Source of the DNA: Chitinophaga sp. MM2321
GTDB lineage: Bacteria > Bacteroidota > Bacteroidia > Chitinophagales > Chitinophagaceae
Assembly (NCBI RefSeq): GCF_964033635.1
Contig: NZ_OZ035533.1
Coordinates: forward strand, 62,001 to 126,000
Length of the DNA: 64,000 nt
Reading direction: 5' to 3'
The first letter of the stretch is position 1. Each line of letters opens with the position of its first letter. This document shows, one piece after another, positions 45,911-54,208 of this stretch. Under the pieces are notes generated by a model that worked only from the letters and a program-made list of their open reading frames with translations, was not told the origin of the DNA and made no database searches. A program made the position numbers and the translations under genes.

Positions 45911-45933
45911 ATGATTGTACAGACGACAATCAT
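45911..45933. promoter_or_regulatory. Candidate operator ATGATTGT-N7-ACAATCAT
   Basis: This is a perfect inverted repeat with 8-bp arms and a 7-bp spacer in the divergent region. It shares the design ATTGT-N7-ACAAT with the two palindromes upstream of PUL 1. It could bind the same regulator, perhaps the adjacent NarL-type protein. Confidence 0.45.
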
Positions 45934-46009
45934 CAGGTAGACGCGTAAAGTTCTTTATTTCTGTTGTAATACACAATAGGTTATTGGATAAACGGAAGGA
46001 GGGGGATTA

Positions 46010-46096
46010 CGTACTTTTCCCGGGTTGCTGCCGGAATGCCTTACCGGCGCGTATTCCAGACCGGGCACCCGGCATCCGTAGAAGTACGCAATTTTT
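46010..46096 (+). ncRNA. Candidate structured RNA upstream of eboD
   Basis: The outer stem CGTACTT/AAGTACG (46010-46016 with 46082-46088) encloses a second stem TGCCGG/CCGGCA (46029-46034 with 46069-46074) and GCC/GGC. The outer stem is followed by CAATTTTTT, as at an RNA 3' end. The segment is more GC-rich than its surroundings. No known riboswitch signature was recognised. Confidence 0.3.
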
Positions 46097-46215
46097 TAAA
46101 TAATGGTTTGTACCGTCAAACAGGGCTTCGAAATAAGGTTTCTTTGTGTCCGGTTAACGAATGAACCATGCTTTATTTGCATACCGATAACAACAACAGG
46201 TAGAACCCCAAAAAT

Positions 46216-46240
46216 AGGCTCCGTTCCCGGAGCCTTATTC
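46216..46240. terminator. Terminator-like hairpin upstream of eboD
   Basis: AGGCTCC-gttccc-GGAGCCT is a perfect 7-bp stem followed by TATTC on the plus strand and ATTTTT on the minus strand. It lies 77 bp before eboD, so eboDEF must have its own promoter downstream of it or be controlled by read-through. Confidence 0.6.
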
Positions 46241-46316
46241 TTTGTATGATTTCACATTATTTCTATGTACTTTTAAAGGCTATATATTTTTAAGACAGAT
46301 TGTTCGCGGATAAGCC

Positions 46317-47471
46317 ATGGAGTACATTCAACAAAATTTTAACGTCAACTTTTCTTTCGGGGTTTTCTTTACCAGTCAGCTATTTGATCTTTCCAATACC
46401 TGTTTGTCAGCGTTCCTGGAATCCAGGGCGGAAGATGCTTTTCAGAAAAAATTACTGGTTATCCTGGATGGGGGTGTGGTAGCGCATCATCCGGACCTGC
46501 CCCGGCAAATCAGCGGCTACCTCAGTCAGGTACGCGGCTTTCAGCTGGCGCCTGAAATGATCACCATCACCGGTGGTGAAAGTGTGAAGAATGACCTGCC
46601 ACTCCTGTTCAGACTGGTGGATGCTATTGATCAATACGGAATTGACCGGCATTCCTATGTAATAGGGATTGGCGGCGGTTCCCTGCTGGACCTGGTAGGG
46701 TTTGCAGCAGCCATTTCACACCGGGGTGTAAAACATATCCGGGTGCCTACCACCGTGCTATCACAAAACGACTCCGGCGTAGGCGTTAAAAACGGCGTAA
46801 ACTATAAGGGGAAAAAGAATTTCCTGGGTTCCTTTGCGCCGCCTGCGGCTGTATTCAATGATGCCACCTTTTTACCAACCCTTGATCCCCGCGACTGGCG
46901 CTCCGGTATGGTGGAAGCCGTGAAGGTGGCCCTGATCCGCGACGCCCCCTTCTTTGAATGGATGGAGGAGCATGCCGTGGCCATGACTGCAGGCGATATA
47001 CCGGCTATGCAGGAGCTGATCTACCGTTGCGCCGAACTGCATATGGCGCATATAGGCAGTGGCGGTGATCCGTTTGAAAGCGGCTCTTCCCGTCCGTTGG
47101 ACTTCGGCCACTGGAGTGCGCATAAGCTGGAACAACTCACCAACTTTTCCTTGCGTCATGGAGAGGCGGTAGCTATCGGTATTGCTTTAGATAGCGTATA
47201 TTCGTGCCTGTTAGGTTGGCTCGATGAACCTTCCATGCAACGCATCATTTCAGTACTCAAAAATATGCAATTACCTATCTGGCATCCGTTGCTGGAAAGA
47301 CAGGATACCGAACCATCTCCCGTGGTGATAGGATTGGAAGAATTTCGCGAACACCTGGGAGGACGCCTGACCATTTCGCTCCTGCGTGCCATCGGCAAAG
47401 GAGAAGAAACGCATCATATGGACCTGGATTTGTTATACAAAGCAGTAGATATCTGCAAAAAATTACAATAA
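46317..47471 (+). CDS. eboD: EboD, 3-dehydroquinate-synthase-like protein
   Basis: This 384-residue sugar-phosphate-cyclase family protein has the NAD loop GIGGGSLLDLVG (residues 117-128), the substrate segment SQNDSGVGVKNGVN (149-162) and metal ligands Glu200, His265 and His281, all in place. Ebo-cluster members form a separate branch whose product is unknown, so shikimate-pathway function should not be assumed. The stop codon overlaps the eboE start (TAATG), showing translational coupling. Confidence 0.88.
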   Translation: MEYIQQNFNVNFSFGVFFTSQLFDLSNTCLSAFLESRAEDAFQKKLLVILDGGVVAHHPDLPRQISGYLSQVRGFQLAPEMITITGGESVKNDLPLLFRLVDAIDQYGIDRHSYVIGIGGGSLLDLVGFAAAISHRGVKHIRVPTTVLSQNDSGVGVKNGVNYKGKKNFLGSFAPPAAVFNDATFLPTLDPRDWRSGMVEAVKVALIRDAPFFEWMEEHAVAMTAGDIPAMQELIYRCAELHMAHIGSGGDPFESGSSRPLDFGHWSAHKLEQLTNFSLRHGEAVAIGIALDSVYSCLLGWLDEPSMQRIISVLKNMQLPIWHPLLERQDTEPSPVVIGLEEFREHLGGRLTISLLRAIGKGEETHHMDLDLLYKAVDICKKLQ

Positions 47472-48709
47472 TGCAAACACCTTACGGACATCTCACATAT
47501 TGCACAAATATTCATCCCGGCGAAAACTGGCCGGATCATTTTGCACAGCTCAAAAAATTTATACCTGCTATCAAACAGCAGGTAAGCCCTGACCAGCCTT
47601 TTGGTATCGGGCTACGGGTTGCCAATTCCGCCAGCCTGGAACTGGCCAAGGAAGCCAATCTGAATGCTTTTAAGGAGTGGCTGAAACAGGAAGATTGTTA
47701 TGTATTTACCATGAACGGTTTTCCTTACGGCGGCTTTCATAATGTAGTGGTAAAAGACCAGGTACATACACCTGACTGGACACAGGCAGACCGCGTAGCC
47801 TACACGATCCGCCTGTTCAGGATCCTGGCGGCCTTGCTGCCAGCCGGTATGGAAGGAGGTATTTCTACTTCACCGCTCTCTTACAAATACTGGTGCAACC
47901 GTTGCGAAGAAGAGAAAAATTCCTTTACAGAAAGTGCTACGCTCAATATGCTGCTGGTAGTGGAACAACTGGCACGTATCCACCGTAGTGGCGGGCCTTT
48001 GCTACACCTGGATGTAGAACCGGAACCGGATGGCCTCCTGGAAAATACCAGCGAATATATCAGCTGGTATTTTGAAGAGTTGTTGCCCTACGGTATTCCG
48101 TTTATGAAAGATAAATTTGATGTAGATGACCAAACAGCAGCAGACATGATTAAAACGCATGTGCAACTCTGCTATGATGTTTGTCATTTTGCCCTGGTAT
48201 ATGAAGCGCCGCAACGCGTGCTGGAACGCCTGCAACACCACGGTCTCAAAATAGGGAAGCTACAGATCAGTGCAGCACTGAAAGCAGACCTGCCAACGGG
48301 TACGGACCAACGCAAAGAAGTGATCGATGCTTTCCGCAAATTTAACGAGCCCACTTACCTGCATCAGGTAATAGCCAGGAAGAAGTCAGGCGGATTTACG
48401 CACTACCCCGATTTGCCGGAAGCATTGGCTGATGCTGCAAATGAAGAGATTGTTGAATGGCGTTCCCATTTTCATGTACCGGTGTTTTTAGACAGGTTTG
48501 ATGTATTGCAATCCACCCAGGATGATATTGTGCAGACGTTGGCATTGCAGCGGGAAAAGCCCTTTACCAGCCATATGGAAGTGGAAACATATACCTGGGA
48601 TGTGCTGCCGGCAGCGTATAGGCAGGAAATGTCGCTGTCCGTTTCCCGCGAGCTGAACTGGATAAAGCAACAGCTCAACACAGGAACAGTTGGAATTGTG
48701 ACGATGTAA
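47471..48709 (+). CDS. eboE: EboE, metabolite traffic protein
   Basis: This 412-residue soluble protein with a predicted TIM-barrel (sugar-isomerase-like) pattern matches EboE. It contains FTMNGFPYGGFH near residue 79, Cys pairs CNRCEEEK near 139 and the acidic LDVEPEPDG near 179. It has no signal peptide. Its enzymatic role is unknown. It begins on the last base of eboD and is followed by eboF after 38 bp. Confidence 0.85.
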   Translation: MQTPYGHLTYCTNIHPGENWPDHFAQLKKFIPAIKQQVSPDQPFGIGLRVANSASLELAKEANLNAFKEWLKQEDCYVFTMNGFPYGGFHNVVVKDQVHTPDWTQADRVAYTIRLFRILAALLPAGMEGGISTSPLSYKYWCNRCEEEKNSFTESATLNMLLVVEQLARIHRSGGPLLHLDVEPEPDGLLENTSEYISWYFEELLPYGIPFMKDKFDVDDQTAADMIKTHVQLCYDVCHFALVYEAPQRVLERLQHHGLKIGKLQISAALKADLPTGTDQRKEVIDAFRKFNEPTYLHQVIARKKSGGFTHYPDLPEALADAANEEIVEWRSHFHVPVFLDRFDVLQSTQDDIVQTLALQREKPFTSHMEVETYTWDVLPAAYRQEMSLSVSRELNWIKQQLNTGTVGIVTM

Positions 48710-48747
48710 TTATAGCTTTATACCGGAAATGTAACGGTGAAGAATCT

Positions 48748-50115
48748 ATGAGAAAGACAGTAGTAATTGATGTGGTTGGGCTATCCTCCTCTATTCTGGA
48801 GCACATGCCTTTTTTGCAGGCTTATACGCGGGAAAGGCATCTGGCTACGGTCACGCCTATGTTACCCGCGCTCACAACATCCGTGCAAAGCACCTATCTC
48901 ACCGGGCAGTGGCCCAGTGAGCATGGCATCGTTGGCAATGGCTGGTATGACCGTACAGATAGCGAGATCAAATTCTGGAAGCAGTCCAACAAGCTGGTGG
49001 ATGCTCCCAAGATCTGGGATAAAGCCCGCAAACTGGATCCTTCTTTTACCTGCTCACAGATGTGCTGGTGGTACAACATGTACGCGAATGTGGATTATTC
49101 CCTGACCCCACGCCCCAACTATCTTTCTGATGGCCGTAAAGTACCCGATTGCTATACATCGCCGGATACGCTGCGTGATTACCTGACAAAGGAACTCGGC
49201 CAGTTTCCCCTGTTCAATTACTGGGGGCCAACTGCCAGTATCAAGTCATCACAATGGATTGCGGATGCCGCCATTCTCACAGATAAACAACACGATCCTA
49301 CGCTTACTTTTATCTATCTCCCGCACCTGGATTACTGTTTACAGAAATTTGGGCAGGATGTGGTTCATAATGCAAAAGAGATCAAAGAAATTGATGACGT
49401 CTGCAAACAGCTGATCACCTACTATCAGCAGAAAGGGTGCGATCCCATTGTATTATCTGAATATGGGATTACCAATGTAAATAATCCGATTCACCTGAAC
49501 CGGCTATTAAGACAGGAAGGACTACTGTCTGTTCGTGTGGAAAGAGGATTGGAACTGCTGGACCCTGGTGCTTCCAAAGCCTTTGCAGTGGCCGATCATC
49601 AGATTGCGCACATTTATATCAACGATCCTTCCTGTTATAAAAAAGTACGTTCCATCCTCGAAAATGTTCCCGGTGTACAGCTGGTGCTCGACCGGGAAGG
49701 TAAGCGGCAAAATCACCTGTACCACGAGCGTAGCGGTGATCTCATCGCAGTAGCGGATGCCGACAGCTGGTTTACCTATTACTATTGGCTGGATGATCAG
49801 AAAGCACCCGATTTCGCCCGTATCGTGGATATTTTCCGTAAGCCGGGGTATGATCCGGTGGAGATGTTTATGAATCCTGCCGACCCGCTGATCAAGCTCA
49901 AGGCTGCCGGCAAACTCCTCAAAAAGAAACTGGGATTCCGCTACCTGATGAATGTAATTCCGCTGGATGCCACGCTCATCAAAGGCTCACATGGCAGGGT
50001 GGAAGAAAACCCGGTGTATCATCCGGTGGTGATCAGCAGCGAACCATTTTCCAAAACCCGGTTACAGGCAACTGATGTATATGAAGTGATATGGAATCAT
50101 TTAGTGCATAAATAA
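48748..50115 (+). CDS. eboF: EboF, type I phosphodiesterase/nucleotide-pyrophosphatase family protein
   Basis: This 455-residue alkaline-phosphatase-superfamily protein aligns with nucleotide pyrophosphatases: metal ligand Asp8 in VIDVVG, nucleophile Thr43 in LPALTTSVQ, then YLTGQWPSEHGIVGN, LPHLDYC, VLSEYG and the C-terminal ligands in ADHQ and KGSHGR. No signal peptide is evident, so it probably acts in the cytosol on a phosphoester or pyrophosphate intermediate. It is the last gene of the ebo set. Confidence 0.87.
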   Translation: MRKTVVIDVVGLSSSILEHMPFLQAYTRERHLATVTPMLPALTTSVQSTYLTGQWPSEHGIVGNGWYDRTDSEIKFWKQSNKLVDAPKIWDKARKLDPSFTCSQMCWWYNMYANVDYSLTPRPNYLSDGRKVPDCYTSPDTLRDYLTKELGQFPLFNYWGPTASIKSSQWIADAAILTDKQHDPTLTFIYLPHLDYCLQKFGQDVVHNAKEIKEIDDVCKQLITYYQQKGCDPIVLSEYGITNVNNPIHLNRLLRQEGLLSVRVERGLELLDPGASKAFAVADHQIAHIYINDPSCYKKVRSILENVPGVQLVLDREGKRQNHLYHERSGDLIAVADADSWFTYYYWLDDQKAPDFARIVDIFRKPGYDPVEMFMNPADPLIKLKAAGKLLKKKLGFRYLMNVIPLDATLIKGSHGRVEENPVYHPVVISSEPFSKTRLQATDVYEVIWNHLVHK

Positions 50116-50279
50116 CCCGCGGGCTAACAATATTGCTAACGTGTAGCCATTTCCGTTATTTCATTTATCAAAAAAACGCCCGGACTCCGGATTATTTTTC
50201 TATTTTCATGCAACCGATTGCTTTTTTGATCAACGCCTTTATAAATAAACGCATTAACCAATAAATCAACAAGTCCGTT

Positions 50280-51617
50280 ATGAAAAGAAGAGATTTTATT
50301 AAAACCGGTTCTGTAGCCGGTTTAGGAGCAGGGCTAACCATTCTCAACTTCCCTGTATTCGGGAAAAATGCACCCAGCAACAAATTGGTATTAGGGGTGA
50401 TGGGCGTTAACTCCCGTGGCAACTGGCTGGCACAGGTGGCGGCTAAATTACCCGGCGCCGAAATAGGCTATATCTGCGATGTGGAAGACGGCGCCATCCA
50501 GAAAGGGTTGAAAGCTGTTGCGGGCGCTCAGCAGCGCAAGCCCACCGTTATTAAAGATATCCGCAAGCTGCTGGAACGGAAAGACTTTGATGCCCTCATC
50601 ATCGCTGCACCCGACCACTGGCATGCACCAGCAGCCATTATGGCCACCGCTGCAGGCAAACATGTATACGTAGAAAAGCCCTGTGCACATAATCCGGAGG
50701 AAGGCGAACTGCTGATAGCAGCCGCCAAAAAATACAACCGGCTGGTGCAAATGGGCAACCAGCGCCGTTCCTGGCCTAATATGCAACAGGCCATCAAAGA
50801 AGTGAAAGAAGAAGGCATTATCGGCAAAGTGCATTACGGAAGGGGTTGGTATGTAAATGACCGCAAACCAATCGGCATCGGCAAAAAAATACCCGTGCCG
50901 GCTACACTGGACTGGGATCTGTGGCAGGGACCAGCTCCACGGCAGGAATACCAGGATAACGTTGTTCATTACGACTGGCATTGGCGCTGGAAATGGGGTA
51001 CCTCCGAAACCTGCAACAACGCTACACACGAACTGGATTGCTTACGCTGGTTCATGGATGTGGAATTTCCTACGAAAGTAACTTCTGCCGGCGGTCGCTA
51101 TGCCTACCCACCCGACGATTGGGAAACACCGGACACACAAACGCTCAACTTCGAATTTGAAGGCAACAAAGCCATCGCCTGGGAAGGCCGCAGCTGCGAT
51201 CCTTTTAACCTGGAGGGCAGCGGTCGCGGATTTGCCCTCTTTGGCGAAAATGGCAGTCTATATAACTCAGGAGGCGACAGCTACCGGATTCTCGACAAAA
51301 AAAATAAAGTGGTGAAAGACGTGAAACAGGCTGCTAATCCTAATCAGAGTGTAACCAACACCGTTAGTCCGGCAGGCGAGTTTTATGATGCTATTCATAT
51401 CAACAACTTCCTGGAAAGTATCCGTGGTAAAGCTACCCTGAATTCTGAAGTCGGCGTTGGCTACCGCAGCATCCTGTTATGCCTGCTGGGCAACATCGCA
51501 CATCGCACCGGCCGCATCCTGCACACCGATCCGCAAAACGGTCATATCCTCCACGATGAGGAAGCCATGAAAATGTGGAAACGGGAATATGAGAAGGGAT
51601 GGATGCCTAAAGTGTAA
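50280..51617 (+). CDS. Tat-exported Gfo/Idh/MocA family oxidoreductase
   Basis: This 445-residue NAD(P)-dependent oxidoreductase has a twin-arginine-type leader (KRRDFIKTGSVAGLGAG), which implies folded export with bound cofactor. It carries the Rossmann start LVLGVMGVNSRGN, AAPDHWHAP and the family motif EKPCAHN near residue 138. The ATG at 50280 keeps the Tat motif at residues 2-4. Such proteins often act on sugars or glycosides in the periplasm. It follows eboF by 164 bp and may or may not belong with the ebo genes. Confidence 0.92.
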   Translation: MKRRDFIKTGSVAGLGAGLTILNFPVFGKNAPSNKLVLGVMGVNSRGNWLAQVAAKLPGAEIGYICDVEDGAIQKGLKAVAGAQQRKPTVIKDIRKLLERKDFDALIIAAPDHWHAPAAIMATAAGKHVYVEKPCAHNPEEGELLIAAAKKYNRLVQMGNQRRSWPNMQQAIKEVKEEGIIGKVHYGRGWYVNDRKPIGIGKKIPVPATLDWDLWQGPAPRQEYQDNVVHYDWHWRWKWGTSETCNNATHELDCLRWFMDVEFPTKVTSAGGRYAYPPDDWETPDTQTLNFEFEGNKAIAWEGRSCDPFNLEGSGRGFALFGENGSLYNSGGDSYRILDKKNKVVKDVKQAANPNQSVTNTVSPAGEFYDAIHINNFLESIRGKATLNSEVGVGYRSILLCLLGNIAHRTGRILHTDPQNGHILHDEEAMKMWKREYEKGWMPKV

Positions 51618-51618
51618 T

Positions 51619-51738
51619 AATATTTTGAGATTTTTTGATTTACGAATTTAGGGATTTGAAATGCAGCGGAGACCTACACGGTTATCTTCACTGCATTTCA
51701 AATATCTAAATTCGTAAATCAAAAAATCTCAAAATATT
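51619..51738. repeat. Modular palindromic element, copy C
   Basis: A 120-bp inverted repeat has near-perfect arms of about 50 bp. The left arm reads AATATTTTGAGATTTTTTGA, then TTTACGAATTTAGGGATTTG, then AAATGCAG; the right arm is its inverse. It uses the same words as the elements at 31.9 and 42.9 kb in a different order, with a different core. It exactly fills the convergent gap. Confidence 0.9.
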
Positions 51739-52431
51739 TTATCGTTTTGGCGGCAAAAAGTATTTCGCAATATCAAAAGAGGGTGGTGGTGGATCTTCGC
51801 TGTAGGAGCGTTCCAGCACTTCCCTGGATGGGTATAGTTTAAAACCCCGCTGCCACATGGGAGTGGCTCTGGCAATATCGTTAGGGCCGGGATATACGCC
51901 GATATTTGTTTTATTGTAGATGTTCAGCAGACATTTTTCCAGCCGGGGCGCATTCATTTCCGCCAGTTCTATTTGCCATACATAGCGGTAAGAAGTATCG
52001 ATAGCAATAGGTATCCAGATGCTTTTGTCGGTGGAGATAAGAAAGCTCCGTTCGGAGAAGTTGAAGTCTTTGATTAAAATAAGTCCTTCCTGTAGCGCCG
52101 GAGAAGCACCGGGCATATCCACGAAACCATATCCGCAGATATCTATCTTCCCCATGATCCTTCTTGTTCCCACCAATAATTTGATTTCCTCCATGATCTG
52201 ATCGAGGTCGGTACCGGGACTGGAAAGCTCGTATTTGACAGGCGTCATTAGATGTGTGGGAAATAATAAGCGGGTATCCATACAGTTCATCAGCACGATG
52301 CGCATATCCTCAAAAATGCGCTCATCGGGGATGCCCGTCACATTATAGTCTTTGTAAAGATGGTCATCTGCGTCTTTAAATACCCAATTCACCGAATAAC
52401 CTGCATATGGAAAATCAACTGTATGCATCAT
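51739..52431 (-). CDS. Conserved-looking hypothetical protein
   Basis: This 230-residue protein belongs to no family I recognise. It has no signal peptide or membrane segment, mixed alpha/beta composition, acidic N-terminal half and a C-terminal SEDPPPPSF stretch. It reads as a real gene: good codon pattern, flanked by a palindromic element at its 3' end and the divergent TauE gene 211 bp from its start. Confidence 0.6.
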   Translation of the reverse strand: MMHTVDFPYAGYSVNWVFKDADDHLYKDYNVTGIPDERIFEDMRIVLMNCMDTRLLFPTHLMTPVKYELSSPGTDLDQIMEEIKLLVGTRRIMGKIDICGYGFVDMPGASPALQEGLILIKDFNFSERSFLISTDKSIWIPIAIDTSYRYVWQIELAEMNAPRLEKCLLNIYNKTNIGVYPGPNDIARATPMWQRGFKLYPSREVLERSYSEDPPPPSFDIAKYFLPPKR

Positions 52432-52547
52432 ACAACAATATAACTAGGTTTTGCAAGAATGAAAATAACCATTATTTCAGTAGCTTTATAGACTAGCAAT
52501 AAATATAATATATTGTTATCTCCCATAACTTATAGTTATTGTTATTA

Positions 52548-52579
52548 TTTGTCTGCCGGTAGCAGTTCGCTTAATTTTG
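52548..52579 (+). promoter_or_regulatory. Promoter of the TauE/SafE gene
   Basis: TTTG (52548-52551), 20 nt and TAATTTTG (52572-52579) fit the Bacteroidota consensus exactly. The leader is about 57 nt and contains an unusually strong Shine-Dalgarno GGAGGG (52633-52638) for this phylum. Confidence 0.8.
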
Positions 52580-52642
52580 GCCCACCTGTAATTTTATACC
52601 TAACCCACACCACACACCATAGTGAACGTTCCGGAGGGATGA

Positions 52643-53434
52643 ATGAGAATGGAGTATTTACAACAATCTGATTACCTGTCAGTACTAATGATAGGAGTAG
52701 TAGTCGGTTATTTATCGGGCCTGCTGGGTAAGGGCGGCAGTGCTATCAGTACACCTGCTTTGCAGATCTTTGCGGGGGTGAATCCTTTTTTTGCGCTGGC
52801 ATCACCGTTACCGGCATCTATTTCCAGTACTTTATCTGCTACAGCGGTATATAGCCGGGAAAAATTGTTTAACAAGCGGGTAATATTGCTGGGCGCAGCT
52901 TTGGGGGTACCTGCCACCATTGCAGGGTCCTGTTTGAGTAGTTATCTTCCCGGAAAATCGCTGATGATCATGACGGCCGTATTTATTATGTGCGTGGGTG
53001 TATCGTTGATGTATACTTTTTGGCGCAATAAGGACGCATCGGTAGAAAAGCTGGTGAGCAGTGCGGATATTCCTGTCCGTAGACTAATCGGGGCTGCGTT
53101 GGTTATCGGCTTATTGTCAGGACTCCTCGCGAATGCAGGAGGTGTATTATTCAGTTCCTTTTTTATCAGGCGGTTGAAAATGCCGGTTAAACAGGCATTG
53201 GCCTGTGCGGTCGTTTTATCTGCGCTCTTATCTATACCTGGTGCATTGACGCATTGGTGGCTGGGACATATAGACTGGAATATTGCGTTGTTGTTATCGC
53301 TCACTGCTTTCCCTGCTTCTTACCTGGGCGCTAAAACAGCGGTGAAAATGAATACGCCGCTGCTGGAGAAGATCTTTGCGCTGACACTGATTATTTTTGG
53401 GTTATACGATATTTACTTTACGCTGGGGGCGTAA
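52643..53434 (+). CDS. TauE/SafE family permease
   Basis: This 263-residue inner-membrane protein has about eight hydrophobic segments in two related halves, with the family motif GLLGKGGSAISTPAL near residue 25 and its echo LSGLLANAGGVLFSSFF in the second half. The family exports sulfite, sulfoacetate or related organic anions. ATG 52643 is chosen for its 4-nt distance from GGAGGG; ATG 52649 is an alternative. It is monocistronic. Confidence 0.92.
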   Translation: MRMEYLQQSDYLSVLMIGVVVGYLSGLLGKGGSAISTPALQIFAGVNPFFALASPLPASISSTLSATAVYSREKLFNKRVILLGAALGVPATIAGSCLSSYLPGKSLMIMTAVFIMCVGVSLMYTFWRNKDASVEKLVSSADIPVRRLIGAALVIGLLSGLLANAGGVLFSSFFIRRLKMPVKQALACAVVLSALLSIPGALTHWWLGHIDWNIALLLSLTAFPASYLGAKTAVKMNTPLLEKIFALTLIIFGLYDIYFTLGA

Positions 53435-53458
53435 ATAAAGCGTTTGTTCAATGATCAC

Positions 53459-53839
53459 TTATGCATTCACTTTCGTCTTGTTGATGGCTTCCTGCTCTAT
53501 CAGCGGGAGACTGCTTACAATCAGTTCGTATGCATTATGGAGGTAGCTTTCCAGTTCCGGCGCAGGCAGTATATCTTCCTTTACCACCTGTACCCAGTGA
53601 TACCTCGCCAGATGTGGCGCCGGTACAATTCCAGGTCTTGAGATCAGCTGATGATACTGCGGCTGACTACATTTAAAGGATACGCGATGGGGAGGATCCA
53701 GGGATATCATGCAAAATAATTTCTCTCCTACAAAGAACCGTAGTTCATTGTCCCATTTTTTTTGTGTGGTAACAGCCGGTAATGACTGGCATAAATTAAG
53801 GGTGTGGTCAAACATAGCAGCAGGTTTAAAAGCGTCCAT
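53459..53839 (-). CDS. MmcQ/YjbR family DNA-binding-like protein
   Basis: This 126-residue protein matches the MmcQ/YjbR (CyaY-like fold) family: LNLCQSLPAVTTQ at the start, KWDNELRFFVGEKLFCMI and the C-terminal HWVQVV. The function is unsettled despite the DNA-binding label. It has its own well-formed promoter with a hairpin at the transcript start. Confidence 0.88.
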   Translation of the reverse strand: MDAFKPAAMFDHTLNLCQSLPAVTTQKKWDNELRFFVGEKLFCMISLDPPHRVSFKCSQPQYHQLISRPGIVPAPHLARYHWVQVVKEDILPAPELESYLHNAYELIVSSLPLIEQEAINKTKVNA

Positions 53840-53844
53840 TATTA

Positions 53845-53866
53845 ATACCGTTTTCCCGAACGGTAT
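53845..53866 (-). promoter_or_regulatory. Leader hairpin/operator of the MmcQ gene
   Basis: ATACCGTT-N6-AACGGTAT is a perfect inverted repeat with 8-bp arms, located between the -7 element and the start codon (6 bp away). As DNA it suits a repressor at the transcription start; as RNA it forms a 5' hairpin next to the start codon. Confidence 0.65.
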
Positions 53867-53870
53867 GTGT

Positions 53871-53901
53871 CAAAGCTATTACCCACCTCTTAACATATAA
53901 A
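53871..53901 (-). promoter_or_regulatory. Promoter of the MmcQ gene
   Basis: On the minus strand, TTTA (53898-53901), 19 nt and TAGCTTTG (53871-53878) fit the Bacteroidota consensus with one mismatch at -33. Confidence 0.75.
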
Positions 53902-54208
53902 TATATGTCAATACGTGGTTAGGTTCATCGTGCTGTAAATAGTGTATGAAAACTGCTATATAAAATTAGCGAATAAAATGGATAAAAAATCGGGTCAGAT
54001 TGTTTTCCCCGTGAAGAGGCCGATGGTATTGATGTCGTTATTTTTTTTTAATAGAAATTTAACAGGATTCCCGCCCTACCATGCTATGAAGCGAAGGATT
54101 TAACAAAACGGAACATTCCCCCGGGTGATCATTTACGGAGTTGCCATGCAGTACCATTATTGTGTTTTAATATTAATTTAGCTATTTTGGTGTTTTCAGG
54201 GCTAAACA

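Larger units (their letters stand above)
45665..46316. other. 652-bp divergent intergenic region between the kinase and eboD
   Basis: No credible gene is seen. The region holds a small hairpin near the kinase start (TCAGCC-ttgt-GGCTGA, 45681-45696), a palindrome at 45911-45933, a GC-rich foldable segment at 46010-46096 and a terminator-like hairpin at 46216-46240. No exact TAnnTTTG promoter was found on either strand; TATATTTT near 46288 is the nearest for eboD. Confidence 0.65.
53840..54208. other. 369-bp divergent intergenic region
   Basis: It contains the minus-strand promoter and leader hairpin of the MmcQ gene (53845-53901). From about 53910 to 54208 nothing recognisable was seen apart from AT-rich sequence; no consensus promoter for the sigma factor gene was found. 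Confidence 0.6.

Noticed and set aside
45915..46103. A 62-residue frame in the kinase-eboD gap
   Set aside because: Arginine-rich, no recognisable domain or promoter, and it overlaps the palindrome and the foldable segment; not supported as a gene.
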